From positions 94,189 to 158,188 of the forward strand of contig JAZRUW010000004.1 of assembly GCA_045652745.1 (NCBI GenBank): a stretch of DNA of 64,000 nucleotides, read 5' to 3'. This DNA is from RGIG2041 sp045652745. GTDB lineage: Bacteria; Bacillota; Clostridia; UBA1381; UMGS1253. This document shows, in pieces, positions 8,946-18,600 of this stretch. Under the pieces are notes generated by a model that did no database searches, was not told the origin of the DNA, and saw only the letters and a list, made by a program, of their open reading frames with translations. Position 1 is the first letter of the stretch; each line of letters begins with the position of its first letter. A program made the translations under genes and the position numbers.

Positions 8946-8988
8946 TTTAGCATATTAGTATTTTAGCACGCTAAATTGCGAAAGTAAA
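8946..8988 (-). promoter_or_regulatory. his operon promoter with palindromic operator
   Basis: On the minus strand: -35 TTTACT (8983-8988), 17-base spacer, -10 TAAAAT (8960-8965). The perfect palindrome TTTAGCGTGCTAAA (8962-8975) sits between the boxes and covers part of the -10. A second, degenerate copy (TTTAGCATATTAGTA on the plus strand, 8946-8960) lies 16 bases downstream. Repressor binding here would block RNA polymerase. The transcript would have a leader of only about 25 bases, so no T-box or other long leader is present. Confidence 0.85.
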
Positions 8989-9259
8989 GTCTTTTTTATA
9001 AAAAAGAAGATATTTTTGTAAGATTCTATAAAAAATGACCGAAAACAGACTCGTTTTCGGTCATTTTTGAAAGTGGAGTACAAGTTCGCGTACACTTCCT
9101 CGATAAAATCGATACAACGCTATACATTATCCACCGTAAAAATGGCATGATGACTTACGCTTTCGTAACTCATATGTATATTCTCCCTGCATTTTCTTAT
9201 GTAAATACACCTGTATTATACTGTACCCGCCGCACACTTGTCGAGAAAGCACTTGCTTT
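8989..9259. other. Gene-free stretch with terminator hairpin
   Basis: No gene is seen. The main element is the hairpin at 9031-9068. The rest (9069-9259) holds short imperfect palindromes such as GAGTACAAGTTCGCGTAC, and AT-rich DNA without a convincing promoter. Confidence 0.5.
9031..9068. terminator. Bidirectional terminator hairpin
   Basis: AAAAATGACCGAAAAC and GTTTTCGGTCATTTTT pair perfectly around a 6-base loop, with A and T runs on either side. It lies between the small membrane protein gene and the his promoter, both on the minus strand. A very similar hairpin lies inside the MITE-like element at 11891-11928, so it may itself be a mobile-repeat remnant. Confidence 0.7.
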
Positions 9260-9697
9260 TCACTTCTTTTTTCGCTTAAGCTTCTTCTTTTTTTCGGGCG
9301 CGGTTTTACCTAAGTTTGCACCGATACCGCCCGTCAACGTGCCGATAACAAGCAGCACAAGCGCGCGCAGGGATAATCCGCTGCCGCCCATCAGCGTTGA
9401 AATCAGATGCAAAACAAGATAATACACCGCGCCGATGAGCGCACCCGACCAAAAACCGCCGCCCGACCTGCGTACCGCAAAGCGCGCGGCAAAAAACAAA
9501 GAAAGCAGGGAAAACACCGTGACCGCAGGCACAATCCATTTTTCCGGAACACTTGCGAAATACAGCACCGCCGCAAATGCGGCCAGACACAAAAACGTCA
9601 ACAAAAATGCCCCCAAAAGTGCTACGCCTGTCCACACAGCGCGCCGCCCGAGCGCACCCGTCTCCGTTTCCGATTGCATTGACTGAAAAACTGACAT
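9260..9697 (-). CDS. TIGR04086-type small membrane protein
   Basis: 145 residues with about four hydrophobic segments (near residues 24-45, 52-70, 85-103, 108-128) and a strongly basic tail KKKKLKRKKK facing the cytoplasm. It resembles the clostridial TIGR04086 membrane family, often found beside yajC as here; this is from memory. Function unknown, perhaps linked to protein export. Its ribosome site GGAGG lies within the 3' arm of a hairpin (9704-9740), followed by seven T and then the ATG. Confidence 0.7.
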   Translation of the reverse strand: MSVFQSMQSETETGALGRRAVWTGVALLGAFLLTFLCLAAFAAVLYFASVPEKWIVPAVTVFSLLSLFFAARFAVRRSGGGFWSGALIGAVYYLVLHLISTLMGGSGLSLRALVLLVIGTLTGGIGANLGKTAPEKKKKLKRKKK

Positions 9698-9703
9698 AAA
9701 AAA

Positions 9704-9740
9704 ACCTCCGAATACAAGATATTATACTGTATTCGAAGGT
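9704..9740 (-). terminator. Terminator-like hairpin overlapping the next gene's ribosome site
   Basis: Read on the minus strand, ACCTTCGAATACA pairs with TGTATTCGGAGGT (one mismatch) and is followed by seven T residues and the ATG at 9697. It can end yajC transcripts. Its 3' arm holds the GGAGG of the following gene, so the folded form would also hide that ribosome site. Confidence 0.7.
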
Positions 9741-9748
9741 GTTTTCAA

Positions 9749-10096
9749 TTATGCCTCTGTTGTTTCTTCCGGCGCTTCCTCAACCGGAGCAGCCTCTTGC
9801 TTCACTTCTGCCTTCTTTACAACATCGCGTACTGCCCACTTGTTGAAACGAATGACGCTCTGCTCGTTTGCGTTGCCGGTCTTACCGGTCTGCAGGTAAA
9901 TTTCATCTTCCTTTACCTTTACGATTTTACCGATGATACCGCCGATGGTGGTAATCACATCACCAACTGCAAGTGCTGCAAGCATCTGCTTGGTTTCCTT
10001 TTCCTTTTTCTTCTGCGGACGAATCATCAAAAAGTACATGATTGCAAAAAACACAACCAGCATAATAATCGGGGATACTGCATTCGGATCTAACAT
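9749..10096 (-). CDS. yajC: Preprotein translocase accessory subunit YajC
   Basis: 115 residues. One N-terminal membrane segment (about residues 7-24, IIMLVVFFAIMYFLMIRPQ) is followed by the family hallmark RPQKKKEKE and a cytoplasmic domain with GDVITTIGGIIGKIVKV. The tail is acidic and alanine/glutamate-rich. It associates with the SecDF complex. The start is the ATG at 10096 with GGAGAGG upstream. Promoter at 10161-10189. Confidence 0.95.
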   Translation of the reverse strand: MLDPNAVSPIIMLVVFFAIMYFLMIRPQKKKEKETKQMLAALAVGDVITTIGGIIGKIVKVKEDEIYLQTGKTGNANEQSVIRFNKWAVRDVVKKAEVKQEAAPVEEAPEETTEA

Positions 10097-10160
10097 ATTA
10101 ACCTCTCCATTTCTTTGCCGAAAACGGCCATTTATTCTATGTTTTGCACATATTGTTATA

Positions 10161-10189
10161 ATTATACAACACCTTGTCCGTTTTTGCAA
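10161..10189 (-). promoter_or_regulatory. Promoter for yajC
   Basis: Minus strand: TTGCAA (10184-10189), 17 bases, TATAAT (10161-10166), a near-consensus sigma-A promoter about 65 bases before the yajC start. Confidence 0.75.
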
Positions 10190-10221
10190 GACAAAAAGCG
10201 AAAAAAGCCGATGCTTTCAAA

Positions 10222-10250
10222 TTGACACAGCCAAACCTGTATGATACAAT
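10222..10250 (+). promoter_or_regulatory. Promoter for the secreted stalk-type protein
   Basis: TTGACA (10222-10227), 17 bases, TACAAT (10245-10250). The expected transcript start near 10257 argues against the ATG at 10258 and for the TTG at 10303 as the gene start. Confidence 0.75.
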
Positions 10251-10302
10251 AATCCCGATGAATACCTATTCACTATTACCTAATTTCTGGGGGCTGACAA
10301 CT

Positions 10303-11673
10303 TTGAAAAAATTTCTATGTATAATTTTAGCATTTCTACTGTTTTGCACACCTATCGTGCAGGCAGAAGATTATATGTACTTCTCCTCAGGTGAGATGGC
10401 GCTGAGCGGCGGCATAGATGCCGACCGCATGGTTTGCCTCGGCGGTGTATATTATGCGGCCGATGCACAGGGAAAACTTTGGATGACACAGGTGTTTACC
10501 GACTGGATTTTGGTCAATACCGCACCGCAGAACTGCAGACTCATTGCAGGGCAAACAACCGCGGACAAACTGGTTGTATATGCGCAAAACACACTGTATA
10601 TCAGCTATGACGGCGGTGCGTTCACACCGGTAAAAGAACTTTCACCTGACAGCGTGGTTCGCTATAATTGCGGCTTATACACCGCGATGCACAAAACCGA
10701 GGGTGGCTTTGCGCTCGAATACAGTTTTGATGCGCTGAATTGGTATACCTTACCAACCGATTTAACCTCCTCTGTTTTTTCCGTACTTTGGGTAAATGAG
10801 AACACATTTATACTTAAAGATATGCAAACGGCAGAAGGCACTTTTGACACGATTTTAGATAAAGCACAGCCGGAAGCCATAGGAAAATATGCAAATCTCG
10901 TCTATGATGTACTTTCCGACACCATTGTGGATAGCGCCGCTTACACGGGTGCAAAGCTCATTTATGCCGATGCACCGAAAAATCATTTTGTCTATGTGTT
11001 TTGCGAAGACGCGCCCGGCGGTTACCGCTATCAGATTGTACGTAAAACAGGCGGACAAATCAGCGATGTAAGCGCGGTAATTGCAAGCAAAGATTTGGAA
11101 CTACACATCAGCGGCGACACGCTCTTTTTTGCAAAGGACGGCAAAAGCGTGGACCTGGTTTGCCAGACCGGTCCGTGGCTTCAATTAAATGACGAAACCG
11201 CCTTTCCGGTATTGCGCGGTGCCGCCTCCGTTAGTGAAAACGTTTTCTTTGACAGCGGGTTTACCACCGCATACTACTGCAAAAATACCATCCCGATGCC
11301 GCTCGAGCGCGCCGGTGTGGAGGTGCTTTTAAACGGAAACTATCTCGCTTTCGACAGCGCACCGCAGATTATCAATGACCGCACGATGGTGCCGCTTCGT
11401 GCGATTGCCGAAGCGCTAGGCTGCACCGTGGAATTTAGCGATGCGACCCGCGAAATCACCATCCGCCGCACAGACGGTGTGGTGCTTAGTATGACGCTCG
11501 GCATGAACACGGCAACCAAAACCCGGGCAGACGGTGTAAGTGCAACCACAACGCTGGATGCCGCCCCGGTGATTGTAAATGACCGCACGCTCGTACCGCT
11601 TCGTTTTGTCAGCGAAAATCTGGATTTGACTGCCACATGGGTCGAAGATACAAAGACAGTTGTCTTGAAATAA
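10303..11673 (+). CDS. Secreted protein with copper amine oxidase N-terminal-like (stalk) domain
   Basis: 456 residues from a TTG start preceded by GGGGG at 9-10 bases. The signal peptide is KKFLCIILAFLLFCTPIVQA. The middle (about residues 30-330) is a beta-rich region that could be a propeller (repeated ISYDGG-like and YSFDAL-like strands); no enzyme motif is seen. The C-terminal ~115 residues match the Cu_amine_oxidN1 stalk fold, with the duplicated signatures INDRTMVPLRAIAEALG and VNDRTLVPLRFVSENL. Such proteins are cell-surface or adhesion-like in Clostridia; no copper enzyme activity is implied. The MITE-like element follows 15 bases downstream. Confidence 0.8.
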   Translation: MKKFLCIILAFLLFCTPIVQAEDYMYFSSGEMALSGGIDADRMVCLGGVYYAADAQGKLWMTQVFTDWILVNTAPQNCRLIAGQTTADKLVVYAQNTLYISYDGGAFTPVKELSPDSVVRYNCGLYTAMHKTEGGFALEYSFDALNWYTLPTDLTSSVFSVLWVNENTFILKDMQTAEGTFDTILDKAQPEAIGKYANLVYDVLSDTIVDSAAYTGAKLIYADAPKNHFVYVFCEDAPGGYRYQIVRKTGGQISDVSAVIASKDLELHISGDTLFFAKDGKSVDLVCQTGPWLQLNDETAFPVLRGAASVSENVFFDSGFTTAYYCKNTIPMPLERAGVEVLLNGNYLAFDSAPQIINDRTMVPLRAIAEALGCTVEFSDATREITIRRTDGVVLSMTLGMNTATKTRADGVSATTTLDAAPVIVNDRTLVPLRFVSENLDLTATWVEDTKTVVLK

Positions 11674-11770
11674 ACAAACATAATTTGCAAATAAAAAGTG
11701 GTGTTCCGTTGGGCGAGTGTTCTTAAGGATACAATGGTTTTAGCCGGTAATTTACCGAAAATAGTTCACA

Positions 11771-11808
11771 AAAAATCTGCATTATACGCGAGTATAATAC
11801 AGATTTTT
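11771..11808. terminator. Bidirectional terminator-like hairpin inside the MITE-like element
   Basis: AAAAATCTG, C, ATTATAC, GCGA loop, GTATAAT, A, CAGATTTTT: a long stem with an A run before and a T run after. It lies between two convergent genes and could end transcription from both. Confidence 0.6.
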
Positions 11809-11890
11809 ATGTTCCTCTTTCCGACAAAATTCCTCGACTAAAACTGCCACCGGCACCTTAAAAGGTAATAGTTTGGATGAAGAGCAAGGC

Positions 11891-11928
11891 AAAAATGACC
11901 GACATCCTCGCGGATTTCGGTCATTTTT
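11891..11928. terminator. Bidirectional terminator-like hairpin inside the MITE-like element
   Basis: AAAAATGACCGA pairs with TCGGTCATTTTT, with a GC-rich inner part. It is the first strong terminator-like structure after rpoC in its direction of transcription and is nearly the same as the hairpin at 9031-9068. Confidence 0.6.
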
Positions 11929-12017
11929 AACACAGCTATTCGCCAAAATATTGCTTTTTAAGGCGTTTTATCCTTAAGAACACTCGCCCTTGGAACACCA
12001 CTTTTTATTTTGTTTTA

Positions 12018-15000
12018 TTAACCGATCAGTTCACTGTTTTTTGCAAAGGCTGCATCGAATGCATCGCTCATTGCGGTGCTTTCGCCTTCGGCACGAACGT
12101 CAATGTCACGGTAGATGCTCATACCGGTACCTGCCGGAACGAGCTTACCGATGATAACATTTTCCTTGAGGCCGAGCAGCGGGTCAACCTTACCCTTGAT
12201 TGCGGCTTCGGTCAGGACACGGGTTGTCTCCTGGAAGGAAGCGGCAGACAGGAAGGAATCCGTTGCCAAAGATGCCTTGGTGATACCGAGCAGAACAACG
12301 CTTGCGGTTGCTTCTGCCTTGCCTTCCGCTCTTGCCTTTTCATTGGCAGCTTCCAGCTCGAACATATCAATCAGACTACCCATCAAAAGGTCGGTCTGTC
12401 CTGCATCTTCTACCTTTACCTTACGCATCATTTGACGCGCGATAACTTCGATATGCTTATCGGCAATATCAACACCCTGCAGACGGTATACTCTCTGCAC
12501 TTCCTGTGTCAGATAGCTCTGTACGGCATCTGCACCCTTAATCTTGAGAATATCGTGCGGGTTGATGGAACCGGAGGTCAGCGGATCGCCCGCTTCAATT
12601 TCCTGTCCCTCAGTTACTTTAATTCTTGCATCATACGGAATTACATAGGTCTGGGTTTCTGCAATTGTGTCGTTGGTTACCGTAATTTCACGGCGCTTCT
12701 TGTTTTCGGAAATGCTTACCTTACCTGCAATTTCGGAAACAATCGCTACGCCCTTCGGCTTTCTTGCTTCAAACAATTCCTCGACACGCGGCAGACCCTG
12801 CGTAATATCGTCACCGGCAACACCACCGCTGTGGAACGTACGCATCGTAAGCTGGGTACCCGGCTCACCGATGGACTGTGCAGCAATGATACCAACAGCT
12901 TCACCCACCGGAACCGGATCGCCGGTTGCGAGGTTTGCACCGTAGCAGTGTGCACATACGCCGACCGGAGACTTACAGGTAAGAATCGAACGGATGCATA
13001 CTTCGGTCACGCCCGCTGCCAAAATCTTGGCAACTTCGTCGTCACCCATGAGTACACCCTTGTCTACAATCACTTCGCCCGTTTCCGGATGGCAAACTGT
13101 CTCGTGGGTGTATCTGCCCAGAAGTCTGTCCTTAAGCGGCTCGATTTCTTCCTTGCCGTCTACGATTGCGCTTACAATCATACCCTTTGTAGTACCGCAG
13201 TCTTCCTGACGGATGATGACATCCTGGCTGACGTCAACCAGACGACGGGTCAGGTAACCCGAGTCGGCCGTACGCAGCGCCGTATCGGCAAGACCTTTAC
13301 GCGCACCGTGTGTAGAAATGAAGTATTCCAGTACGTTTAAGCCTTCACGGAAGTTTGCACGAATCGGAATTTCGACTGCCTTACCGGAGGTATTCGCCAT
13401 AAGACCACGCATACCTGCAAGCTGACGAATCTGGTTTACGCTACCGCGGGCACCGGAATGCGCCATCATGTAAATCGGGTTGAGGGCATCGAGGTTATCC
13501 ATCAGTGCCTTCGTTACCTTATCGCTGGTCTCTGTCCACACCTTGATAATTGCTTCATATCTTTCCTCGTCGGTGAGTTTACCGCGGCGATACTGCTTCA
13601 CAATGTTATCTACCTGTTCTTCTGCTTCTGCAAGGAACTGTTTCTTTTCTTCCGGTACCTTAATATCGTCTACGCTGACGGTGATTGCACCCTGCGTAGA
13701 GAACTTAAAGCCGAGCGACTTAATATCGTCGAGCACGGTTGCCGTTTCGGTAAAGCCGTGTACACGGATACATCTGTCAATGATAATACCGAGCTGCTTT
13801 TTGGTTGCAAGCTTGGTAAATTCAAGCTCGAACGCATTGTCCGGATTGCTTCTGTCCACAAAACCGAGGTCCTGCGGCAGTTTTTCATTGAATATAAGCT
13901 GACCAACCGTTGCATTGATTGTCTTGTATTTCTTTTCGCCGTCGATTTCCTTTTCTACGCGCACCTTAATCTTTGCGTGCAGGGAAACTGCGCCGTTTCT
14001 GTAAGCCATTAAAGCTTCGTCCATGCTTGCAAATACCTTGCCTTCGCCCGGTTCGCCGTCCTTAACCAAAGTCAGGTAGTAGCTACCGAGGACCATATCC
14101 TGTGTCGGTACGGTTACCGGCTTGCCATCCTGCGGCTTTAACAGGTTGTTTGCAGAAAGCATTAAGAAACGTGCTTCTGCCTGTGCTTCCGGAGAAAGCG
14201 GTACGTGCACAGCCATCTGGTCACCGTCGAAGTCGGCGTTGTACGCGGTACATACGAGCGGATGGAGCTTTAACGCTCTGCCGTCTACAAGCACCGGCTC
14301 AAATGCCTGGATACCGAGTCTGTGCAGTGTCGGCGCACGGTTTAAGAGCACCGGATGTTCTTTGATAACCTCTTCGAGTACATCCCAGATTTCCGGACGG
14401 AGTCTTTCAACCATTCGTTTTGCGCTCTTAATGTTGTGCGCAAGACCGTCACCAACCAAACGCTTCATTACAAACGGCTTAAACAGTTCAATTGCCATTT
14501 CCTTCGGCAGACCGCACTGGAAAAGCTTGAGTTCCGGACCTACGACGATAACCGAACGGCCGGAGTAGTCAACACGCTTACCCAAAAGGTTCTGACGGAA
14601 ACGACCCTGCTTACCTTTGAGCATGTCGGAAAGAGATTTGAGTGCGCGGTTGCCCGGGCCCGTTACCGGACGGCCTCTGCGGCCGTTATCGATAAGCGCG
14701 TCCACGGCTTCCTGGAGCATTCTTTTCTCATTTCTTACGATAATGTCCGGCGCGTGCAAATCTAAAAGACGCTTTAAGCGATTGTTTCTGTTGATTACAC
14801 GGCGGTACAAATCATTTAAGTCACTCGTTGCAAAACGGCCACCGTCGAGCTGTACCATCGGGCGCAGTTCCGGCGGAATTACCGGAACGGCATCCATAAT
14901 CATCCATTCCGGCTTGTTACCGGAAAGGCGGAAGGCTTCTACGGCTTCCAGACGCTTTACGATACGAATTTTCTTTTGACCCTGTGCAGTTTCCAGTTCT

Positions 15001-15578
15001 TCTTTAAGCTCAGCGGAAAGTGCTTCGAGGTCGATTTTTTGCAGAAGTTCTTTTACTGCCTCTGCACCCATGCCTGCCTTAAAACTGTCGCCGTACTTTT
15101 CTACGCATTCTCTGTAATCCTTCTCCGTGAGGATGGACTTTTCGAGAAGGCCCGTTTCACCTGCATCGATGACAACGTAAGCCGCAAAGTAAAGTACCTG
15201 CTCCAATACCTTCGGAGACATATCCAGCATCAGGCCCATACGGGACGGGATACCCTTAAAGTACCAGATGTGCGATACCGGCGTAGCCAGCTCAATGTGG
15301 CCCATTCTTTCACGGCGCACCTTGGAGCGTGTTACCTCAACACCGCACTTGTCGCACACGATACCCTTATAGCGAATCTTCTTATACTTACCGCAGTGAC
15401 ATTCCCAGTCACGCTGCGGTCCGAAGATTTTTTCGCAAAACAGACCGTCGCGCTCCGGTTTCAATGTTCTGTAGTTGATTGTTTCCGGCTTTTTCACTTC
15501 ACCGTAAGACCATTCTCTGATTTTCTCCGGCGAGGCCAAGCCAATTTTTATCGCTTCAAATGTTGTAAATTCCAACAC
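12018..15578 (-). CDS. rpoC: RNA polymerase beta' subunit RpoC
   Basis: 1186 residues, full length for Clostridia. The N-terminal zinc ribbon (CHCGKYKKIRYKGIVCDKCG, about residues 60-80), the catalytic NADFDGD magnesium site (about residue 447), the bridge-helix/trigger-loop region and the second zinc site (CKSPVGVCAHCYG) are all present. It forms the active centre with RpoB, which is 53 bases upstream in the same operon. The right end of the MITE-like element is only 6 bases beyond the stop. Confidence 0.99.
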   Translation of the reverse strand: MLEFTTFEAIKIGLASPEKIREWSYGEVKKPETINYRTLKPERDGLFCEKIFGPQRDWECHCGKYKKIRYKGIVCDKCGVEVTRSKVRRERMGHIELATPVSHIWYFKGIPSRMGLMLDMSPKVLEQVLYFAAYVVIDAGETGLLEKSILTEKDYRECVEKYGDSFKAGMGAEAVKELLQKIDLEALSAELKEELETAQGQKKIRIVKRLEAVEAFRLSGNKPEWMIMDAVPVIPPELRPMVQLDGGRFATSDLNDLYRRVINRNNRLKRLLDLHAPDIIVRNEKRMLQEAVDALIDNGRRGRPVTGPGNRALKSLSDMLKGKQGRFRQNLLGKRVDYSGRSVIVVGPELKLFQCGLPKEMAIELFKPFVMKRLVGDGLAHNIKSAKRMVERLRPEIWDVLEEVIKEHPVLLNRAPTLHRLGIQAFEPVLVDGRALKLHPLVCTAYNADFDGDQMAVHVPLSPEAQAEARFLMLSANNLLKPQDGKPVTVPTQDMVLGSYYLTLVKDGEPGEGKVFASMDEALMAYRNGAVSLHAKIKVRVEKEIDGEKKYKTINATVGQLIFNEKLPQDLGFVDRSNPDNAFELEFTKLATKKQLGIIIDRCIRVHGFTETATVLDDIKSLGFKFSTQGAITVSVDDIKVPEEKKQFLAEAEEQVDNIVKQYRRGKLTDEERYEAIIKVWTETSDKVTKALMDNLDALNPIYMMAHSGARGSVNQIRQLAGMRGLMANTSGKAVEIPIRANFREGLNVLEYFISTHGARKGLADTALRTADSGYLTRRLVDVSQDVIIRQEDCGTTKGMIVSAIVDGKEEIEPLKDRLLGRYTHETVCHPETGEVIVDKGVLMGDDEVAKILAAGVTEVCIRSILTCKSPVGVCAHCYGANLATGDPVPVGEAVGIIAAQSIGEPGTQLTMRTFHSGGVAGDDITQGLPRVEELFEARKPKGVAIVSEIAGKVSISENKKRREITVTNDTIAETQTYVIPYDARIKVTEGQEIEAGDPLTSGSINPHDILKIKGADAVQSYLTQEVQRVYRLQGVDIADKHIEVIARQMMRKVKVEDAGQTDLLMGSLIDMFELEAANEKARAEGKAEATASVVLLGITKASLATDSFLSAASFQETTRVLTEAAIKGKVDPLLGLKENVIIGKLVPAGTGMSIYRDIDVRAEGESTAMSDAFDAAFAKNSELIG

Positions 15579-15631
15579 AAAAACCTCCTTAACAAAATTT
15601 GGATTTTAATTAGCAAATGCACAGTTTATGT

Positions 15632-18600
15632 TTAATTTTCGTCATCTGCGAGCGCGTCTAAGTCTTCAACGATATCCTCGTCGAACTCTTCTACTGGCTC
15701 CGACTCGAGAATATCATCATCGAGGTCGTCTAACAAATCCAAATCGTCATCGTCTAAATCGAGCGGGCTTACACCATCATCGTCTGCTTCTTCAAACTCA
15801 AATGCTGCTTCTTCATCCAAGTCAGCGCTTTCCGAATTGTATGCGGAAGAAGATGCCGCATTCGGATTTACACTGTCTTCATTACCCTCGATATTAACGG
15901 AGAGCGGCGCTACGCCGTCTTCATCATCGGAGTACTGGCCAAGGTCAACTTCGTTGCCGTCTCTGTCAAGGACATTGACATCGAGCGCAAGGCTCTGCAA
16001 TTCCTTGATGAGCACCTTAAAGGATTCCGGAATACCCGGCTCCGGCACGTTTTCGCCCTTGACAATCGATTCGTAAGTCTTAACACGGCCGACAACATCG
16101 TCCGACTTCACGGTCAGGATTTCCTGCAAGGTGTAAGCCGCACCGTATGCTTCGAGTGCCCAAACTTCCATTTCACCGAATCTCTGACCGCCGAACTGTG
16201 CTTTACCGCCGAGCGGCTGCTGTGTTACGAGCGAGTAAGGACCGGTGGAACGTGCGTGAATCTTATCGTCTACCAAGTGATGGAGTTTCAAATAATACAT
16301 ATAACCAACGGTTACGCGGTTGTCAAACGGTTCACCCGTACGACCGTCATAAAGCACGGTCTTACCGTCAGCATCATAACCTGCATCTACTAAGCACTTG
16401 CGGATATCTTCCTCGTTTGCGCCGTCAAATACAGGCGTTGCAATCTTCCAGCCAAGCTGCTTTGCCGCATAACCTAAATGCACCTCAAGCACCTGACCGA
16501 TGTTCATACGCGAAGGTACGCCGAGCGGATTTAATACGATATCGAGCGGTGTACCGTCCGGCAAGAACGGCATATCCTCTTCCGGAAGAATTCTGGAAAT
16601 AACACCCTTGTTACCATGACGGCCGGCCATCTTATCGCCGACGGAAATCTTTCTTCTCTGTGCGATATAGCAACGTACCAGCTCATTTACGCCCGGCGGC
16701 AGCTCGTCGCAGTTGTCACGGGTAAATACTTTAACGTCTACAATGATACCTGCCTCACCGTGCGGTACACGCAGGGACGTATCACGAACTTCTCTTGCCT
16801 TTTCGCCAAAGATGGCACGAAGGAGTCTTTCTTCTGCAGTCAGCTCGGTTTCACCCTTCGGTGTTACCTTACCAACCAAAATATCTCCGGCGCGTACCTC
16901 TGCACCGATACGGATGATACCGCGCTCGTCGAGGTCACGCAGTGCATCTTCACCGACATTCGGAATGTCGCGTGTGATTTCTTCCGGTCCGAGCTTTGTA
17001 TCTCTCGCATCTGCTTCATACTCTTCAATATGGATAGAGGTATATACGTCATCACGAACCAGTCTTTCATTTAAAAGAACAGCATCCTCGTAGTTGTAAC
17101 CTTCCCAGGTCATGAAGCCGATGAGTGCATTCTTACCGAGGGAGATTTCACCGTTGGATGTGGACGGACCGTCCGCAATAATGTCGCCCTTCTTTACCTT
17201 TTCGCCTTCAGAAACAATCGGGCGTTGGTTGATACAAGTACCCTGGTTGGAGCGCAGGAACTTCAAAAGCTTATGGCGCTCGAGTTCGCCGTCTTTTGTC
17301 TTAATTACGATTTCCTGTGCGCTTACCTTTTCAACAACACCATCGTTGTTTGCAAGTACAACGACACCGGAATCCTTAGCTGCCTTATATTCCATACCGG
17401 TGCCGACAATCGGGGACTCGGTACGAATCAGCGGTACAGCCTGACGCTGCATGTTCGAACCCATGAGCGCACGGTTTGCGTCGTCGTTTTCAAGGAACGG
17501 AATCATCGACGTCGCAATGGATACGAGCTGTCTCGGGGATACGTCCATGTAATCAATTTCAGCCGGAGATACTTCCACGAAGTCGTTTAAGTATCTAGCC
17601 GTAATCTTTTTGTCGATAAACTTGCCGTCTTTGTCGAGCGGCTCGTTTGCCTGTGCGATAATGAAGCCGTCCTCCATATCCGCAGTCATGTAAATAACCT
17701 CATCGGATACCACGCCGGTCTTCTTATCTACATAGCGGTACGGCGACTCAATAAAACCGTACTCGTTGATGCGCGCAAACGAAGACAGCGAGGAAATCAA
17801 ACCGATGTTCGGACCTTCCGGGGACTCAATCGGACACATACGGCCATAGTGCGTATAGTGTACGTCACGCACTTCAAAGCCCGCTCTTTCTCTGGAAAGA
17901 CCGCCCGGGCCGAGTGCAGAAAGTCTTCTTTTATGTGTCAGCTCTGCCAGCGGGTTTGTCTGGTCCATAAACTGGGACAGCTGGGAAGAGCCGAAGAACT
18001 CTTTGATGGTGGACGATACCGGACGGATATTGATCAGCGTCTGCGGTGTTACAACGTCCAAATCCTGAATATTCATGCGTTCACGAACCACTCTCTCCAT
18101 TCTGGAAAGCCCGATTCTGAACTGGTTTTGCAAAAGCTCACCTACGCAGCGCAGACGACGGTTGCCCAAATGGTCGATATCGTCAAGACCGCCAATGCCG
18201 TTGCAAAGGTTGTTAAAGTAGTTGATAGATGCAAACATATCATCTACTAAGATGTGCTTCGGCATCAGTTCAACGCGGCGGGCAAGAAGTGCTTCTTCAA
18301 GCGCCGCTTTGTCCTTTGCCTTGCCTTCTGCTTCCAAAGCAGCCAAAATTTCATCGAGTACCGGCTTGTACACGGTTGTATGGAAACCAAGGCTCTTGAG
18401 GTAACCTTCATTGTCCTTTTTGTCCAGCTGAACATAGTTGCCGAGCTTAACCATGTTGTTACCGAAGATTACAACCTGCTTGCCGTCTACATCTACGATA
18501 ACACGGTTTACACCTGCATCTTCGATTGCCAATGCAGTTTGGGCGCTCAGCACATCGCCTGCACTTGCCAACAATTCGCCGTCTTCACTAATCACGTCCG

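Larger units (their letters stand above)
11688..12011. mobile_element. MITE-like element with ~43-bp terminal inverted repeats
   Basis: The left end (11689-11731, starting AAATAAAAAGTGGTGTTCC and ending TGTTCTTAAGGATA) is matched in reverse complement by the right end (11969-12011), apart from one short mismatch/indel. The ~240-base interior has no gene. It contains two hairpins: 11771-11808 (AAAAATCTG-ATTATAC stem) and 11891-11928 (AAAAATGACCGA stem). No clear target duplication is visible because both flanks are A/T-rich. The size and structure are those of a non-autonomous element or of a large regulatory hairpin between convergent genes. Confidence 0.7.

Noticed and set aside
8927..8990. 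T-box or histidine leader-peptide attenuator before the his operon
   Set aside because: The promoter places the transcript start ~25 bases from the start codon; no T-box sequence, His codon run or terminator is present. Control by the operator explains the layout.
10258..10302. ATG at 10258 as start of the secreted stalk-domain protein
   Set aside because: It falls at the predicted transcript start without a ribosome site and would place 15 extra residues before the signal peptide; the TTG at 10303 has GGGGG at good spacing.
11688..12011. Simple terminator for convergent genes explaining the inverted repeat
   Set aside because: The matching arms are ~240 bases apart, too far for an intrinsic terminator; the internal hairpins can do that job, so the long arms need another explanation.
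12432..13340. 302-codon open frame opposite rpoC
   Set aside because: Shadow of rpoC; composition is the reverse-complement signature of a conserved gene and no promoter is present.
17920..18010. Rifampicin-resistance substitutions in RpoB
   Set aside because: The resistance-determining region has the ordinary sensitive residues at the positions I could check.
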